Made by a program: the position numbers and the translations under genes. Below are positions 19,365 through 28,910 of a stretch of 64,000 bases of DNA, piece after piece. The stretch's first letter is position 1. The number at the start of each line of letters is the position of its first letter. Source of the DNA: an uncultured Elusimicrobia bacterium (lineage in GTDB: Bacteria; Elusimicrobiota; Elusimicrobia; Elusimicrobiales; UBA9959); assembly GCA_903889965.1 (NCBI GenBank), contig CAISZM010000030.1, positions 1 to 64,000 on the forward strand. The letters run 5' to 3'. The notes below the pieces were generated by a model that was not told the origin of the DNA, did not search any database, and saw nothing but the letters and a program-made list of their open reading frames with translations.

Positions 19365-20036
19365 TTATGGAACGGAGTCCCCCAGTTTTCCTCCTGACAT
19401 GCGCAGCACGCGGTCGGCGCGGCGCGCGGCCTCGTCGTTATGCGTCACCATCAGCACGGCCGCGCCCAGCCCGGCGGCGCGGCGCAGATCGTCAAGGATT
19501 ACCCCTGAGTTGTGACGGTCCAGGTTGCCGGTCGGCTCGTCCGCTATAAGAAGGGCAGGCCCGTTCCTGAGGGCGCGCAGCATCGCCGAACGCTGCTTCT
19601 CGCCGCCGGAGATCTCCATCGGGAATTTCCCGGCTATGGCTTCAAGATCGAAACGTTTCAGCAGCTCCAGCCCGCGCCCGGCATCCCCGCCCCCGAGCAC
19701 CCTCGCCGGCATCTCGATATTCTCAAGCACCGTGAATTCCGGCAGCAGCGAGTCGAACTGGAACACGAAACCTATATTTTTAAGGCGCAGCACGGCCTTC
19801 TCCGACTCGTCCAGGTCCTCTATTCGCCGCCCGAAAAGCCTCACCTCTCCGCTGTAAACGTCATCGAGAAGGCCTATGATGTTGAGGAAGGTGGATTTGC
19901 CCGAACCGGACGGACCCACGACGGAAACGAACTCCCCTTTTGAAATGGAAAAATCAAGGTTCTCGAGCACCAGTATCTGCTCGTGTCCCTGCGTATAAGC
20001 CTTGCTCAGCCCCGAAATTTCAACGACTTTATCCAT
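19365..20036 (-). CDS. lolD: ABC transporter ATP-binding protein, LolD-like
   Basis: Walker A GPSGSGKST, signature ISGGEKQRSAMLRAL, Walker B LLIADEPTGNLD. Start assigned at MDKVVEISGL; the longer ORF extends into a hairpin-rich intergenic stretch. Confidence 0.9.
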   Translation of the reverse strand: MDKVVEISGLSKAYTQGHEQILVLENLDFSISKGEFVSVVGPSGSGKSTFLNIIGLLDDVYSGEVRLFGRRIEDLDESEKAVLRLKNIGFVFQFDSLLPEFTVLENIEMPARVLGGGDAGRGLELLKRFDLEAIAGKFPMEISGGEKQRSAMLRALRNGPALLIADEPTGNLDRHNSGVILDDLRRAAGLGAAVLMVTHNDEAARRADRVLRMSGGKLGDSVP

Positions 20037-20092
20037 ATCAAGATCCGTTCCGCATTCTACTTTCAAGGAGGCAGGCATGGGATTGCCCGCCG

Positions 20093-20138
20093 CCCCCCTT
20101 GCGGAAAGGGGGCCCCGACCTAATTCTCCCGGTCGGGG
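20093..20138. repeat. Two consecutive GC-rich hairpins between lolE and lolD
   Basis: ccccctt-gcgg-aaaggggg followed by ccccgacc-taattctccc-ggtcgggg. Confidence 0.55.
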
Positions 20139-20222
20139 GGAAACCGGCGCAAGCGTGGACTCTTGGACACTGTAGCGTTTCCTCTGCCCGGGGGCGGAAG
20201 GTAATTCCATGCCTGACTCCCC

Positions 20223-21446
20223 CTACCCATATCTTATCGCGTCGACCGGGCTTACCCTCGAGGCACGCAGCGCCGGGTAAACGGCGCTGAGCATGCAGAG
20301 CAGGTAGCTCACCAGAGCGGTAGACAATATATCGCGCAGCTTGAGGTCCACCGGGACCTTGGTGATATAGTAGATATCGGACGGCAGCTCCACCACGGGG
20401 TACACGGAAATAAAAACGGAGATGCCAACGCCCAGGATCACGCCCACCGTTATGCCGGCGAGGGCTATAAGGTTCCCCTCCCAGAAAAAGACGCGACGTA
20501 TGAAGCCGGGGCCGGCGCCCATAGCCCGCAGTATGCCTATATCGCGCAGCTTCTCCACGCTCATCATCAGCAGGTTGGACGCTATGTTGAAAGTGGCGAC
20601 CAGTATTATAAGTGCCAGGATCAGCGTCATCACGAATCTCTCCAGTTTCAGCGCGGCAAAAAGCGTCTGGTTCATATCGGCATAGGTCTTTACCGTGTAG
20701 GAGAAGCCCAGCGCTTTACGGAGCCCGGCCGCGGACTCGCCCGCGTCATTTATGTCCTTAAGCCTGACGCCCACGCCGTTGGCCCCGCCGCCCATCCCGA
20801 AAAAGTCACCGGCAGCGCCGATAGCGCAGTAAGCCATGGTATTGTCGAATTCATAATAACCGGTGCGCACCAAGCCTGCGACCCTGAACTTTTTCATCCT
20901 GGGAAGCACTCCCATGCCGGTAACCGACCCCTGCGGGGAAACCAGCACGGCGTCGTCGCCCACCCAAAGGCCCAGGTTCTTGGCAAGCTCCTCGCCCAGC
21001 ACGATGGGCGGAGGCCCGTCCGCTTTTTTGGAAAGCGGCGCCCAGGAGCCCTTCGTAATATAGCTCCCCAGGCTGTTCACCGTGAACTCCCCGGCCGGGT
21101 CAAGGCCCTTGACCACCACGCCGGTGGAACGGTTGTCGAAGGTCAGTATGGCCTGGCCCAGCACGAACGGGGACTGGGCCGCCATGTGCCCGTCGCGTTC
21201 CAGAGCGGAACGCACCATCGCGAGGTCGCGCGGCTGCATGCGCCCGTAGATAGTGATGTGCGCCTGCGCGTCGATTATTTTTTTCTTGATGTCGGACTGG
21301 AAACCGTCCATTATGGCCAGCGTAACTATCAGCGCGGCCACGCCGAGAGCCACCCCGGCCACGCCTATGAGGGTGGTGATCATGGCGAAGAGGCCTTTCC
21401 TCTTTGCCAGCAGGTAGCGTCGGGCTATAAAAAATTCTGTGGACAT
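20223..21446 (-). CDS. Lipoprotein-releasing ABC transporter permease LolC/LolE family
   Basis: FIARRYLLAKRKGLFAMITTLIGVAGVALGVAALIVTLAIMDGF; FtsX-type C-terminal helices; adjacent to lolD. Confidence 0.93.
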   Translation of the reverse strand: MSTEFFIARRYLLAKRKGLFAMITTLIGVAGVALGVAALIVTLAIMDGFQSDIKKKIIDAQAHITIYGRMQPRDLAMVRSALERDGHMAAQSPFVLGQAILTFDNRSTGVVVKGLDPAGEFTVNSLGSYITKGSWAPLSKKADGPPPIVLGEELAKNLGLWVGDDAVLVSPQGSVTGMGVLPRMKKFRVAGLVRTGYYEFDNTMAYCAIGAAGDFFGMGGGANGVGVRLKDINDAGESAAGLRKALGFSYTVKTYADMNQTLFAALKLERFVMTLILALIILVATFNIASNLLMMSVEKLRDIGILRAMGAGPGFIRRVFFWEGNLIALAGITVGVILGVGISVFISVYPVVELPSDIYYITKVPVDLKLRDILSTALVSYLLCMLSAVYPALRASRVSPVDAIRYG

Positions 21447-21504
21447 AGGGGACGCTAAAAAGCGGCGGCACGCGGGTTGCGGGCTCTGTGCCCTGCGGCG
21501 CCCG

Positions 21505-22995
21505 CTATTCCGGGTCGGCGGGGCGCAGCAGCGGGAACAGTATAACCTCGCGTATGGACGGCTTTCCGGACATCAGCATGCAGAGGCGGTCTATGCCTAT
21601 CCCGATGCCGCCCATCGGGGGCATGCCGTATTCCATGGCTTCGATGAAATCCTTGTCGAGGACGTCGGCTTCGCCGTTATTCTCCTCTTCCTTCTGGCGC
21701 AGCTGCTCCACCAGGCGGCCCTTCTGGTCCTCCGGGTCGTTCAGCTCCGTGTAAGCGTTGGCTATCTCCTCGGTGCCGGCGAAAAATTCGAAGCGCTCCA
21801 CCAGCGTTTCATCGCCGGGCTTGCACTTGGCCAGCGGCGTAATTGCCGTAGGATGGTCGAAAACGAAGGTAGGCTGCTGCAGGTCCGCCAGGATATTATC
21901 ATCCATGATGCGATCGAAGATCTTGGCGGAGGTGGTGTCCGGGCCGTACTCGATGTGCAGCTTTTTCGCGAGCGCCACGAGGTTCGGGCGGTTGAAGCGC
22001 TTGCCGTCGAGAATATTGTGTATGTCCTCGCCGGTCTTTACCTTCCACTCGTCGGGCAGCGACAGGCGGCGGAACGGCGGCTTCAGGTTGATCTTCTGGC
22101 CGTTGTACTCCACGGTCTCCGAGCCGGTGACCTGGATAAGGCGCTCGAAAAGCTTCTCCACCAGCGCGGCCATCCCGTGGTAGTCGGAGTAGGCCTTGTA
22201 GGCCTCCACCATCGTGAATTCGGGGTTGTGGCGGGCATCCACGCCCTCGTTGCGGAACACGCGGCCTATCTCGTAGGCGCCCTGGAAGCCGCCGATCAGC
22301 AGCTTCTTGAGCGGCAGCTCCAGCGCGATGCGCATGTACATTTCGTACTTGTAAGCGTTATGGAAGGTTATGAAGGGCCTGGCGGACGCGCCTCCGGCCT
22401 GCGAGCACAGCACCGGGGTTTCCACCTCGAGCATGCCCTCGCCATTGAGCACCTCGCGCAGCGTGGCCACTATCTGCGCGCGCTTCACGAAGATGTCCCG
22501 CACGTCGTCGTTGCAGATCAGGTCCAGGTAGCGGTCGCGGTAGCGGGCCTCGGCGTCGGTCAGGCCGTGGAACTTTTCCGGCAGCGGGCGCACGGCCTTG
22601 GACAGCACGGTCAGTTTTTCCGCGTTGACGGTCAATTCCCCGGTATGGGTGACGAAAAGTTTCCCCTCCACGCCGAGGAAATCGCCGACAGCCAGCTGCT
22701 TTTTAAAAAGTTCGTAGGCCTCTTCGCCCACCAAATCCTTCTTCACGTAGATCTGCATCCTGCCCGTCCCGTCTTTAAGATGGGCGAAGGCGGCTTTCCC
22801 CATGACGCGCATCAGCATCATGCGGCCGGCTATCGTCACCGGCGTCTCGGGCGGCAGTTTAGCCGCCTGCGCTATCTTATGGGTCAGGCTGAAGCGGTGC
22901 GGGAACGGGTCTATGCCCTTTTCCCTTATGGCCTTAATCTTGGCGTAGTTGTTGGCGACTATGTCGCTGATGCCTGAATTGGTTGGAGTGTTCAT
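21505..22995 (-). CDS. lysS: Lysyl-tRNA synthetase, class II
   Basis: RYRDRYLDLICN (motif 1 region), FRNEGVDARHNPEFTMVEAY (motif 2), GGIGIGIDRLCMLM (motif 3). Confidence 0.97.
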   Translation of the reverse strand: MNTPTNSGISDIVANNYAKIKAIREKGIDPFPHRFSLTHKIAQAAKLPPETPVTIAGRMMLMRVMGKAAFAHLKDGTGRMQIYVKKDLVGEEAYELFKKQLAVGDFLGVEGKLFVTHTGELTVNAEKLTVLSKAVRPLPEKFHGLTDAEARYRDRYLDLICNDDVRDIFVKRAQIVATLREVLNGEGMLEVETPVLCSQAGGASARPFITFHNAYKYEMYMRIALELPLKKLLIGGFQGAYEIGRVFRNEGVDARHNPEFTMVEAYKAYSDYHGMAALVEKLFERLIQVTGSETVEYNGQKINLKPPFRRLSLPDEWKVKTGEDIHNILDGKRFNRPNLVALAKKLHIEYGPDTTSAKIFDRIMDDNILADLQQPTFVFDHPTAITPLAKCKPGDETLVERFEFFAGTEEIANAYTELNDPEDQKGRLVEQLRQKEEENNGEADVLDKDFIEAMEYGMPPMGGIGIGIDRLCMLMSGKPSIREVILFPLLRPADPE

Positions 22996-23375
22996 TTTTT
23001 TGATACTATGGCGTCTTTCACTATTTTCACGAGGCTCTTGGGTTCAAAAGGCTTGTCCACGAAGGCGAAAATATTCGAGGACAGCTCGAACAGGTCTTTC
23101 ATCTGGCCCTTGGCTGTCAGGATGACTATCGGGATGTCGCGCAGCTCATCTATTTCCTGAAGCTTGGACTGCAGGGTGTAACCGTCCATTTCGGGCATCA
23201 TTATATCCAGTATGATGACGTCGGGGATGATCTTGCCCGGATCGGTAGAGGTCAGGCGGTTATAGGCCTCCAGCCCGTTATAGGCTTCCAGGACTTCGAG
23301 CTTCTCCCTCTCCATCAGCACCTTTATCAGGTACACCACGTCTTTTTCGTCGTCTACGATCATTACTTTGGACAT
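22992..23375 (-). CDS. Stand-alone response regulator receiver domain protein
   Basis: MSKVMIVDDEKDVVYLIKVLM..VIILDIMMPEMDGYTL..IVILTAKGQ..FVDKPFEP; start trimmed to MSKV; 4-bp overlap with lysS. Confidence 0.93.
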   Translation of the reverse strand: MSKVMIVDDEKDVVYLIKVLMEREKLEVLEAYNGLEAYNRLTSTDPGKIIPDVIILDIMMPEMDGYTLQSKLQEIDELRDIPIVILTAKGQMKDLFELSSNIFAFVDKPFEPKSLVKIVKDAIVSKK

Positions 23376-23537
23376 ATTTTTCCCGTCACCCCGTATCCGT
23401 AAATTCCGCAGGCCCGGCCGCAGCAGGCCGCTAATGTAATAATATGATATTTTACTGAAAGGGCGCGCAAAAAACAAGGAACAGCCCTAAATCCGCAAAA
23501 AGATGTAAAATGGGTTTATACAACTCATGGAGGCCGC

Positions 23538-24011
23538 ATGGCTATTGAAAGAACACTTGTACTGATAAAACCCGACGGGATGCAGCGTCACCTGACCGGG
23601 CTGTCCATAGACCGCCTGGACAACACAGGCTACGAAATGGTGGCGGCCAAGGTGGTTTCCGTCACAGAGGAACTGGCCCGCAGGCACTACGCGCTGCTCG
23701 AGGGCCACGGAGTATTCACCGACAAGGCGAAATACGAACAGCTGATAAATTTTATAAAAGGCGATTTCCACGGCGTCTCCAGGCGCCGCGTGGTGGCGCT
23801 GATATACCAGGGGGAGAACGCTGTAAAGGGAATAAGGACCGTCGTAGGCGCCACCAACCCGGAGGACGCCGACCCCTGCACGATACGCGGAGCTTTCGGC
23901 CGCATCTGCCGCAAGCACGGCTACTTTGAGAACGTCGTTCACGCCTCCGGGAACCCGGAGGAGGCCGAACGCGAGATCGGCATCTGGTTCAAACCCGAAG
24001 AAATAGTGTGA
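23538..24011 (+). CDS. ndk: Nucleoside diphosphate kinase (divergent)
   Basis: TLVLIKPDGMQRHL..VGATNPEDADPCTIRGAFG..NVVHASGNPEEAEREI. Confidence 0.9.
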   Translation: MAIERTLVLIKPDGMQRHLTGLSIDRLDNTGYEMVAAKVVSVTEELARRHYALLEGHGVFTDKAKYEQLINFIKGDFHGVSRRRVVALIYQGENAVKGIRTVVGATNPEDADPCTIRGAFGRICRKHGYFENVVHASGNPEEAEREIGIWFKPEEIV

Positions 24012-24018
24012 CACAGCG

Positions 24019-24906
24019 ATGAAGACCGAAGCCACGATAAGGGCGGCCTTTGTTTTCTTTTGCGCCGCTCTGTTTTCCCTGGCCGCTCCCTCGAACGGCG
24101 CCGGCCAGGGGCGCGTGGAAGAGCGCGTGACCCTTACCACCGATGACGGCTGGAACCTCAGCGCGCGCTACCTCAAGGCGGCGGACCAGTCGCCCACCGT
24201 GGTCATGATACACGCGCAGAAAAGCGACCTGACCGAGTGGGAGCCCTGGCTCAGGCAGATGAACCGCTACGGCTTCGGTTACCTTGTTTTCGACCTGCGC
24301 GGACACGGCAACAGCTTCGTTATGCCGGACGGTTCAACGACCACCTGGCACTCCTTCAGCGTCAGCGGTTCCGACAACGAATATAACAAGATGCTGCGGG
24401 ATGTGGAGGCCGCGCTGGTCTTCCTGTCCACGCGCTCGGTCCCCGGCGATAAGACGGTGCTGGCCGGTTCGGTACTGGGCGCCAATCTCGCCATCAAGGC
24501 CGCCGCCATACACCCGGAGATCTCGATGGTGATAGCCGTTTCGCCTGCGCTCAACGTGAACGACGTCCTGTCGGTGAACCCGCTCAGGGCGTACGGCCGC
24601 AGGCCGCTCCTTATACTGGCCGGCGCGGACAGGGAAAGACAGTACACCGAATTCCAGATCCTGCACAGCACGGCCAAGATCGCCTGCGGAAAAGGGAACG
24701 TAGCGGTAATAGTGGAGGCTAAGGGATTCGGGCCGCAACTTATCAACAAGTACACCGCGCGCCGGGTACTGGACTGGATAAAGAACCCGAGGCTGCCGGA
24801 AATCGTGGAATTCTCCACCGCCGCCGCCGGCCCCGAACCGCTGAACACCCCCGGGACGCGGACGGACGGCTCCGAGGACGAAACGCCGGACTATTCGCAG
24901 GAATGA
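24019..24906 (+). CDS. Secreted alpha/beta hydrolase
   Basis: Signal peptide; VVMIHAQKSDLTEW, YLVFDLRGHGNS, catalytic-elbow-like VLAGSVLGANLA. Confidence 0.8.
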   Translation: MKTEATIRAAFVFFCAALFSLAAPSNGAGQGRVEERVTLTTDDGWNLSARYLKAADQSPTVVMIHAQKSDLTEWEPWLRQMNRYGFGYLVFDLRGHGNSFVMPDGSTTTWHSFSVSGSDNEYNKMLRDVEAALVFLSTRSVPGDKTVLAGSVLGANLAIKAAAIHPEISMVIAVSPALNVNDVLSVNPLRAYGRRPLLILAGADRERQYTEFQILHSTAKIACGKGNVAVIVEAKGFGPQLINKYTARRVLDWIKNPRLPEIVEFSTAAAGPEPLNTPGTRTDGSEDETPDYSQE

Positions 24907-25811
24907 CCATGGGCAGGGATATTTCAAGCCGGTACTCAAAACTCCCCACGGAGCAGGAAAATCCGCGCACCCGGGACCTGGACCGCGTGCCGCTGAGACG
25001 CGTTCTTGAAAAACTCAACCGGGAGGACGCGCTTGTCCCCGCGGCCGTGGCCCGGGCCATACCGCAGATAGAAAGAGCGGCGCGCGCTGTCTCAAGGACC
25101 TACCTTTCGGGGGGGAAGATATATTTTATCGGGGCCGGCACCAGCGGCCGCCTTGGAGTGCTGGAAGCCGCCGAGATCCCCCCCACCTATGGCGTAGGGC
25201 CGCATGTCTTTACCGCCCTTATGGCAGGCGGCAAGAAAGCCGTTTTCCACTCCAAAGAAGGCGCCGAGGATGTTTTTTCCGACGGCAAAGAGGAGATCCT
25301 GAAACTGGCCCGCCGCGGCGACACGGTAATAGGCATAGCGGCCAGCGGCATCACCCCGTACGTAAAAGGCGCCCTGTCCGCGGGCCGGAAGGCCGGCGCC
25401 ATAACGGTACTTGTAACCTGCAACCCGCGGGAAAAGGCGAAAGAAGCCTCCATACGCGTGGCCATCGACGTGGGCCCCGAGCCCGTTTCGGGCTCCACCC
25501 GCATGAAGTCGGGGACCGCCACGAAGCTCGCCCTCAACATGCTTTCCACGGCCTCTATGGTGATATCCGGCAAGGTCTACCGGAACTGGATGGTGGACGT
25601 CAGGGCCACTTCCAGGAAACTGGCGCTGCGCGCGGAAAGCATAACAGCCGCCGTAGGCGGCGTCACCAGGAAGGAAGCGGCCCGCCTGCTCGGCGTCACA
25701 GGCAAAGACGTCAAGACGGCCATAGTCATGGCGCGCCTGGGCGTTTCGAAGCCGGAAGCGCGGGCCCGCATAAAGAAAGCCCGCGGTTTCCTGAAAGACA
25801 TCCTGGGTTAG
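24903..25811 (+). CDS. murQ: N-acetylmuramic acid 6-phosphate etherase
   Basis: IYFIGAGTSGRLGVLEAAEIPPTYG, GIAASGITPYVKGAL, GPEPVSGSTRMKSGTATKLALNMLST; ATGA overlap with upstream ORF. Confidence 0.96.
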   Translation: MTMGRDISSRYSKLPTEQENPRTRDLDRVPLRRVLEKLNREDALVPAAVARAIPQIERAARAVSRTYLSGGKIYFIGAGTSGRLGVLEAAEIPPTYGVGPHVFTALMAGGKKAVFHSKEGAEDVFSDGKEEILKLARRGDTVIGIAASGITPYVKGALSAGRKAGAITVLVTCNPREKAKEASIRVAIDVGPEPVSGSTRMKSGTATKLALNMLSTASMVISGKVYRNWMVDVRATSRKLALRAESITAAVGGVTRKEAARLLGVTGKDVKTAIVMARLGVSKPEARARIKKARGFLKDILG

Positions 25812-25842
25812 ACTTTTCAGCGCCGGAGCAGCGGCGCATAAA

Positions 25843-25874
25843 AAAGCCCGCGGCTCATATCGGCCGCGGGCTTT
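25843..25874. terminator. Bidirectional Rho-independent terminator between convergent genes
   Basis: aaagcccgcggc-tcatatcg-gccgcgggcttt, flanked by A-run and T-rich tail. Confidence 0.85.
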
Positions 25875-25893
25875 ATTTTCCAAGGCCGTCCTT

Positions 25894-26331
25894 CTATTTT
25901 TTACCCTCCCCTGTTTTATCTTTCCCGGCTTTATCCCCGCCGCCTTTAAACTCTTTCCTCATTTCTTTTTTACCTGGAGCTTTTTGCACCATGACCGACT
26001 TAACAACGGGGTTCTCTTTAGTCCCGGTGTAGAGGATGTGCACTTTATCTCCAGCCTTTATGTCGGCAAGCTCGGCCGTCTTGCCGGCTTTCATTATCTT
26101 GGCCCCGGCTGTCACCGGCAGGACCATGACCGAGCCCTTACGCTCGCTTACGCTGATCGTGCCGGCGGCGGCGTCAACAGCCTCGACCACGCCCATACAG
26201 GCGCTGGTCCTCCCCGCCTTCCCCATTTCCTGCCTGACCTCTTTTTTAGTTTCTTTCCCCGAAGGCTGCTGGGCCCACGCGACACCCATACCTATGCCGC
26301 CCGCTAACAACGCTAACAGGATTTTCCTCAT
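25894..26331 (-). CDS. Small secreted protein with OB-like/DUF5666-like domain and Lys-rich tail
   Basis: MRKILLALLAGGIGMGVAWAQQ signal peptide; GVVEAVDAAAGTISVSERKGSVMVLPVT..ADIKAGDKVHILYTG. Confidence 0.65.
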   Translation of the reverse strand: MRKILLALLAGGIGMGVAWAQQPSGKETKKEVRQEMGKAGRTSACMGVVEAVDAAAGTISVSERKGSVMVLPVTAGAKIMKAGKTAELADIKAGDKVHILYTGTKENPVVKSVMVQKAPGKKEMRKEFKGGGDKAGKDKTGEGKK

Positions 26332-26497
26332 TTTAATTTCCCCCTTTGACAGTGCCTGGTTCCAGGGTCCGCGCCCATACCGGAAAATACGGCGCAAGCG
26401 CCAGCCTGGCGCCAAAACGCGTCGTTGCTATTCAATATGACCGGACTCCCCCTGCGTGTATTATATTTCCCGCCGCGGAGGCTGTCAAGCGTGAAGA

Positions 26498-27922
26498 TCA
26501 GCGGCTATTGTACAGTTCAAGGAGCAGCGTCTCGTGCATGCTGTCGAGCGAGGCCCCGGGGAGGGAGTAGTTGTTGACGATGGACGTAAAAACCAGGGTC
26601 CGGCCTTTCTTCGTCTTAAGGTAGCCGGTGTAGGAGCGCACGCCGGCGAGGGAACCGGACTTCGATCTTAAATTCTTCTCAAGCGCCGTGCCCTTGCCCA
26701 TATTCCGAAGGTGCCCCGAGGCTTCCGGGTCTCCGGGGGAGACAAGAGAATCATAAAAATCGGGGAAATATTTCTTTTTCGAAACCGCCCGCAGGAGGTC
26801 CGTAAAAGACGCGGCCTTTGCCGTGTCGCGTGTGGACAGGCCGCAGGCGTCCGACAGTTCCAGCTCTGACACTTCCACCCCGTTCGCGGCCAGGTAAGAC
26901 CTTACCGCCGCCAGCCCCGCCTCCGGACTGCCGCCGCCCAGTTGCCTGAGCAGCAGTTCCGCGTAGAGGTTGAAACTGTGCTTATTGGCGACGCGCACGA
27001 TATTCCGCAGCGGCACTGAAACGGTCTCGGCCAGCAATTTAAGGCCGGCCGGAGCGGTTCCCTTCCGGGGCTTTTTATTGGCATTTATCCCGGCCTTCGT
27101 CAGGTAGTAACCGAAACTCTGCGCCGCAAAAAGGGCTGTATCCGGAAGCGCACCCTTGATCGCGAACTCCGGGCCGCCCTGCGGTATGAAACCGCGCAGG
27201 ACGGCCTGATACTGCCCGGGGAAAGCGTAGATGTAGCTGTTGTCGCCTGAGCCGGCGGGGCCGGTCTTGATGTGGTTCTCGAAGCGCAGGTCATCGATAT
27301 ACGGCTCCGTGCGCAGCACCACGGCGTCGCCGCCGACCTCGGCGGAGGGCTTAAGATAGAGCGTGTAAAGGCCGTCGTTGACGGTCAGCGCCGACGGAGG
27401 GGCGGCGTAGTAGTTGCCGATATCCTCCCAGGCCCAGGAACCGGGCTGAACGCTTTCGAAAGCCGTCTCATCGGCGACAACGGCGCCGTTGATCACGTTG
27501 ATGCCCCCGGCCCTTATGGCGGCGGTCCAGCCTTTGAACACCTCTTCTATCGGGACCGCGCCGCTGATGAGGCGGGAACCCAGCGAAGGGTCTCCGCCGC
27601 CTTTTATGTAGATATTGCCGTTCAGGAACCCGTCCGATATGGCGCCGTCGTAATAAAGGCGCGTCGCGAAAGTTCCTTCCGGACCCAGTTTTTCCAGCGC
27701 CGCGGCGGTCACGAACACTTTCATTATGCTGGCCGGCACCAGGTTCAGTTGCGGGTTCCGTTCAACCACGGTCTTGCCGGTGGCGGCGTCTTTTACGCTC
27801 AGGCCCCAGGAAGCGTTCTTCATGCCCGCGGCCGCGGCCATGCCCCTGATCTTCGCGTTTATGTCCCCCGCGTTCAGGCGGCAGGTCGGCAGCAGCAAAA
27901 ACACCAGCAGGACCGTTTTCAT
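26498..27922 (-). CDS. dacB: D-alanyl-D-alanine carboxypeptidase/endopeptidase, S13 (PBP4) family
   Basis: LVPASIMKVF (SxxK), LRSKSGSLAGVRSYTGYL (KSG box); signal peptide. Confidence 0.92.
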   Translation of the reverse strand: MKTVLLVFLLLPTCRLNAGDINAKIRGMAAAAGMKNASWGLSVKDAATGKTVVERNPQLNLVPASIMKVFVTAAALEKLGPEGTFATRLYYDGAISDGFLNGNIYIKGGGDPSLGSRLISGAVPIEEVFKGWTAAIRAGGINVINGAVVADETAFESVQPGSWAWEDIGNYYAAPPSALTVNDGLYTLYLKPSAEVGGDAVVLRTEPYIDDLRFENHIKTGPAGSGDNSYIYAFPGQYQAVLRGFIPQGGPEFAIKGALPDTALFAAQSFGYYLTKAGINANKKPRKGTAPAGLKLLAETVSVPLRNIVRVANKHSFNLYAELLLRQLGGGSPEAGLAAVRSYLAANGVEVSELELSDACGLSTRDTAKAASFTDLLRAVSKKKYFPDFYDSLVSPGDPEASGHLRNMGKGTALEKNLRSKSGSLAGVRSYTGYLKTKKGRTLVFTSIVNNYSLPGASLDSMHETLLLELYNSR

Positions 27923-27959
27923 AGGGGAAAGTATAGCAAAAATGCTAAATTATGAGTCC

Positions 27960-28883
27960 ATGAAATTCGCGCTCGCCGCCGCGCTCCTCCTGTTCCCCCC
28001 GCTGCTTTACGCGGGGGAAGCCGCGGACCGTAAAACCACCGTAGAGGTGGAGCTGGACCCTTACTACTCCTCCATAGGCCTCTATAACAGCCTTACGGGC
28101 GCACCCATACCCCACATGAAAGTGGATTCGGAGCTGGAGATCTATAAGGAGTTGATCAGCCGCTTCTACCAGCCCCGGACCCTGGTTATAGAGGCGAGCA
28201 TCAACCCGCTGCCTTACGCCGGGGCGCTGATAAGGGAACACCAGCCTAATTTCTACCATGACATGCAGTGGAGCAGCAACTTCAACGCCGTGCAGGCCGG
28301 GACCGCTGGCTTTGAGGAACCCTGGGCGCTTTCATTTTTCCTGGGGAACGTCGTCTCCTTCGACACTATTAACAAGTCCTTCCAGGGCAAGCGCAACGGT
28401 TATTCAGGCCTGCTCCTGGACTTGGGAAACTACCACATAAAGGACAACACCCTTATCAGGGAAAAATGGGTGCAGTTGGAGGGCAAACTTAAAGGCGAGC
28501 AGATACTGGCGGACCGCAGCCTGAGGTGGAGCTTCCGCGGCGGGGCGAAATTCCACGAGAACCGCTACATAGCCGACTCTTTTTTCGTGGGATTCAGGCG
28601 CAGCCGCACCGATTTTAAGGAGCGCGGCGGAAGCTTCTGGCTGCACAACAGCGGCTTCGAATACGTCTCCGACTTCTCCCAGAAGAAACTGGAGCCGATA
28701 CGGCACTACCTGGTAGTGGAAAAGAAATTCCCGATGAAGAACTCCCGGATGGCTTTCACTCTGGGCCTGGGCTTTGTCTGGAACGCCGACAAAAAATATT
28801 CCGGGCCGCTCTCCGATCCCGACAGGAAGAACCGCACCCAGAGCAGCCTGCAGTTCATATTAAGGCCCAATCTCGAGTTTTGA
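27960..28883 (+). CDS. Hypothetical secreted/outer-membrane protein
   Basis: Signal peptide MKFALAAALLLFPPLLYA; alternating hydrophobic strands; C-terminal aromatic residue (LRPNLEF). No family recognised. Confidence 0.6.
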   Translation: MKFALAAALLLFPPLLYAGEAADRKTTVEVELDPYYSSIGLYNSLTGAPIPHMKVDSELEIYKELISRFYQPRTLVIEASINPLPYAGALIREHQPNFYHDMQWSSNFNAVQAGTAGFEEPWALSFFLGNVVSFDTINKSFQGKRNGYSGLLLDLGNYHIKDNTLIREKWVQLEGKLKGEQILADRSLRWSFRGGAKFHENRYIADSFFVGFRRSRTDFKERGGSFWLHNSGFEYVSDFSQKKLEPIRHYLVVEKKFPMKNSRMAFTLGLGFVWNADKKYSGPLSDPDRKNRTQSSLQFILRPNLEF

Positions 28884-28910
28884 ACAAGACCCGGCGCCGG
28901 ACGCGGGAGC

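Noticed and set aside
21439-22977. 512-aa plus-strand ORF opposite lysS
   Set aside because: Shadow ORF; lysS has all class II aaRS motifs on the other strand.
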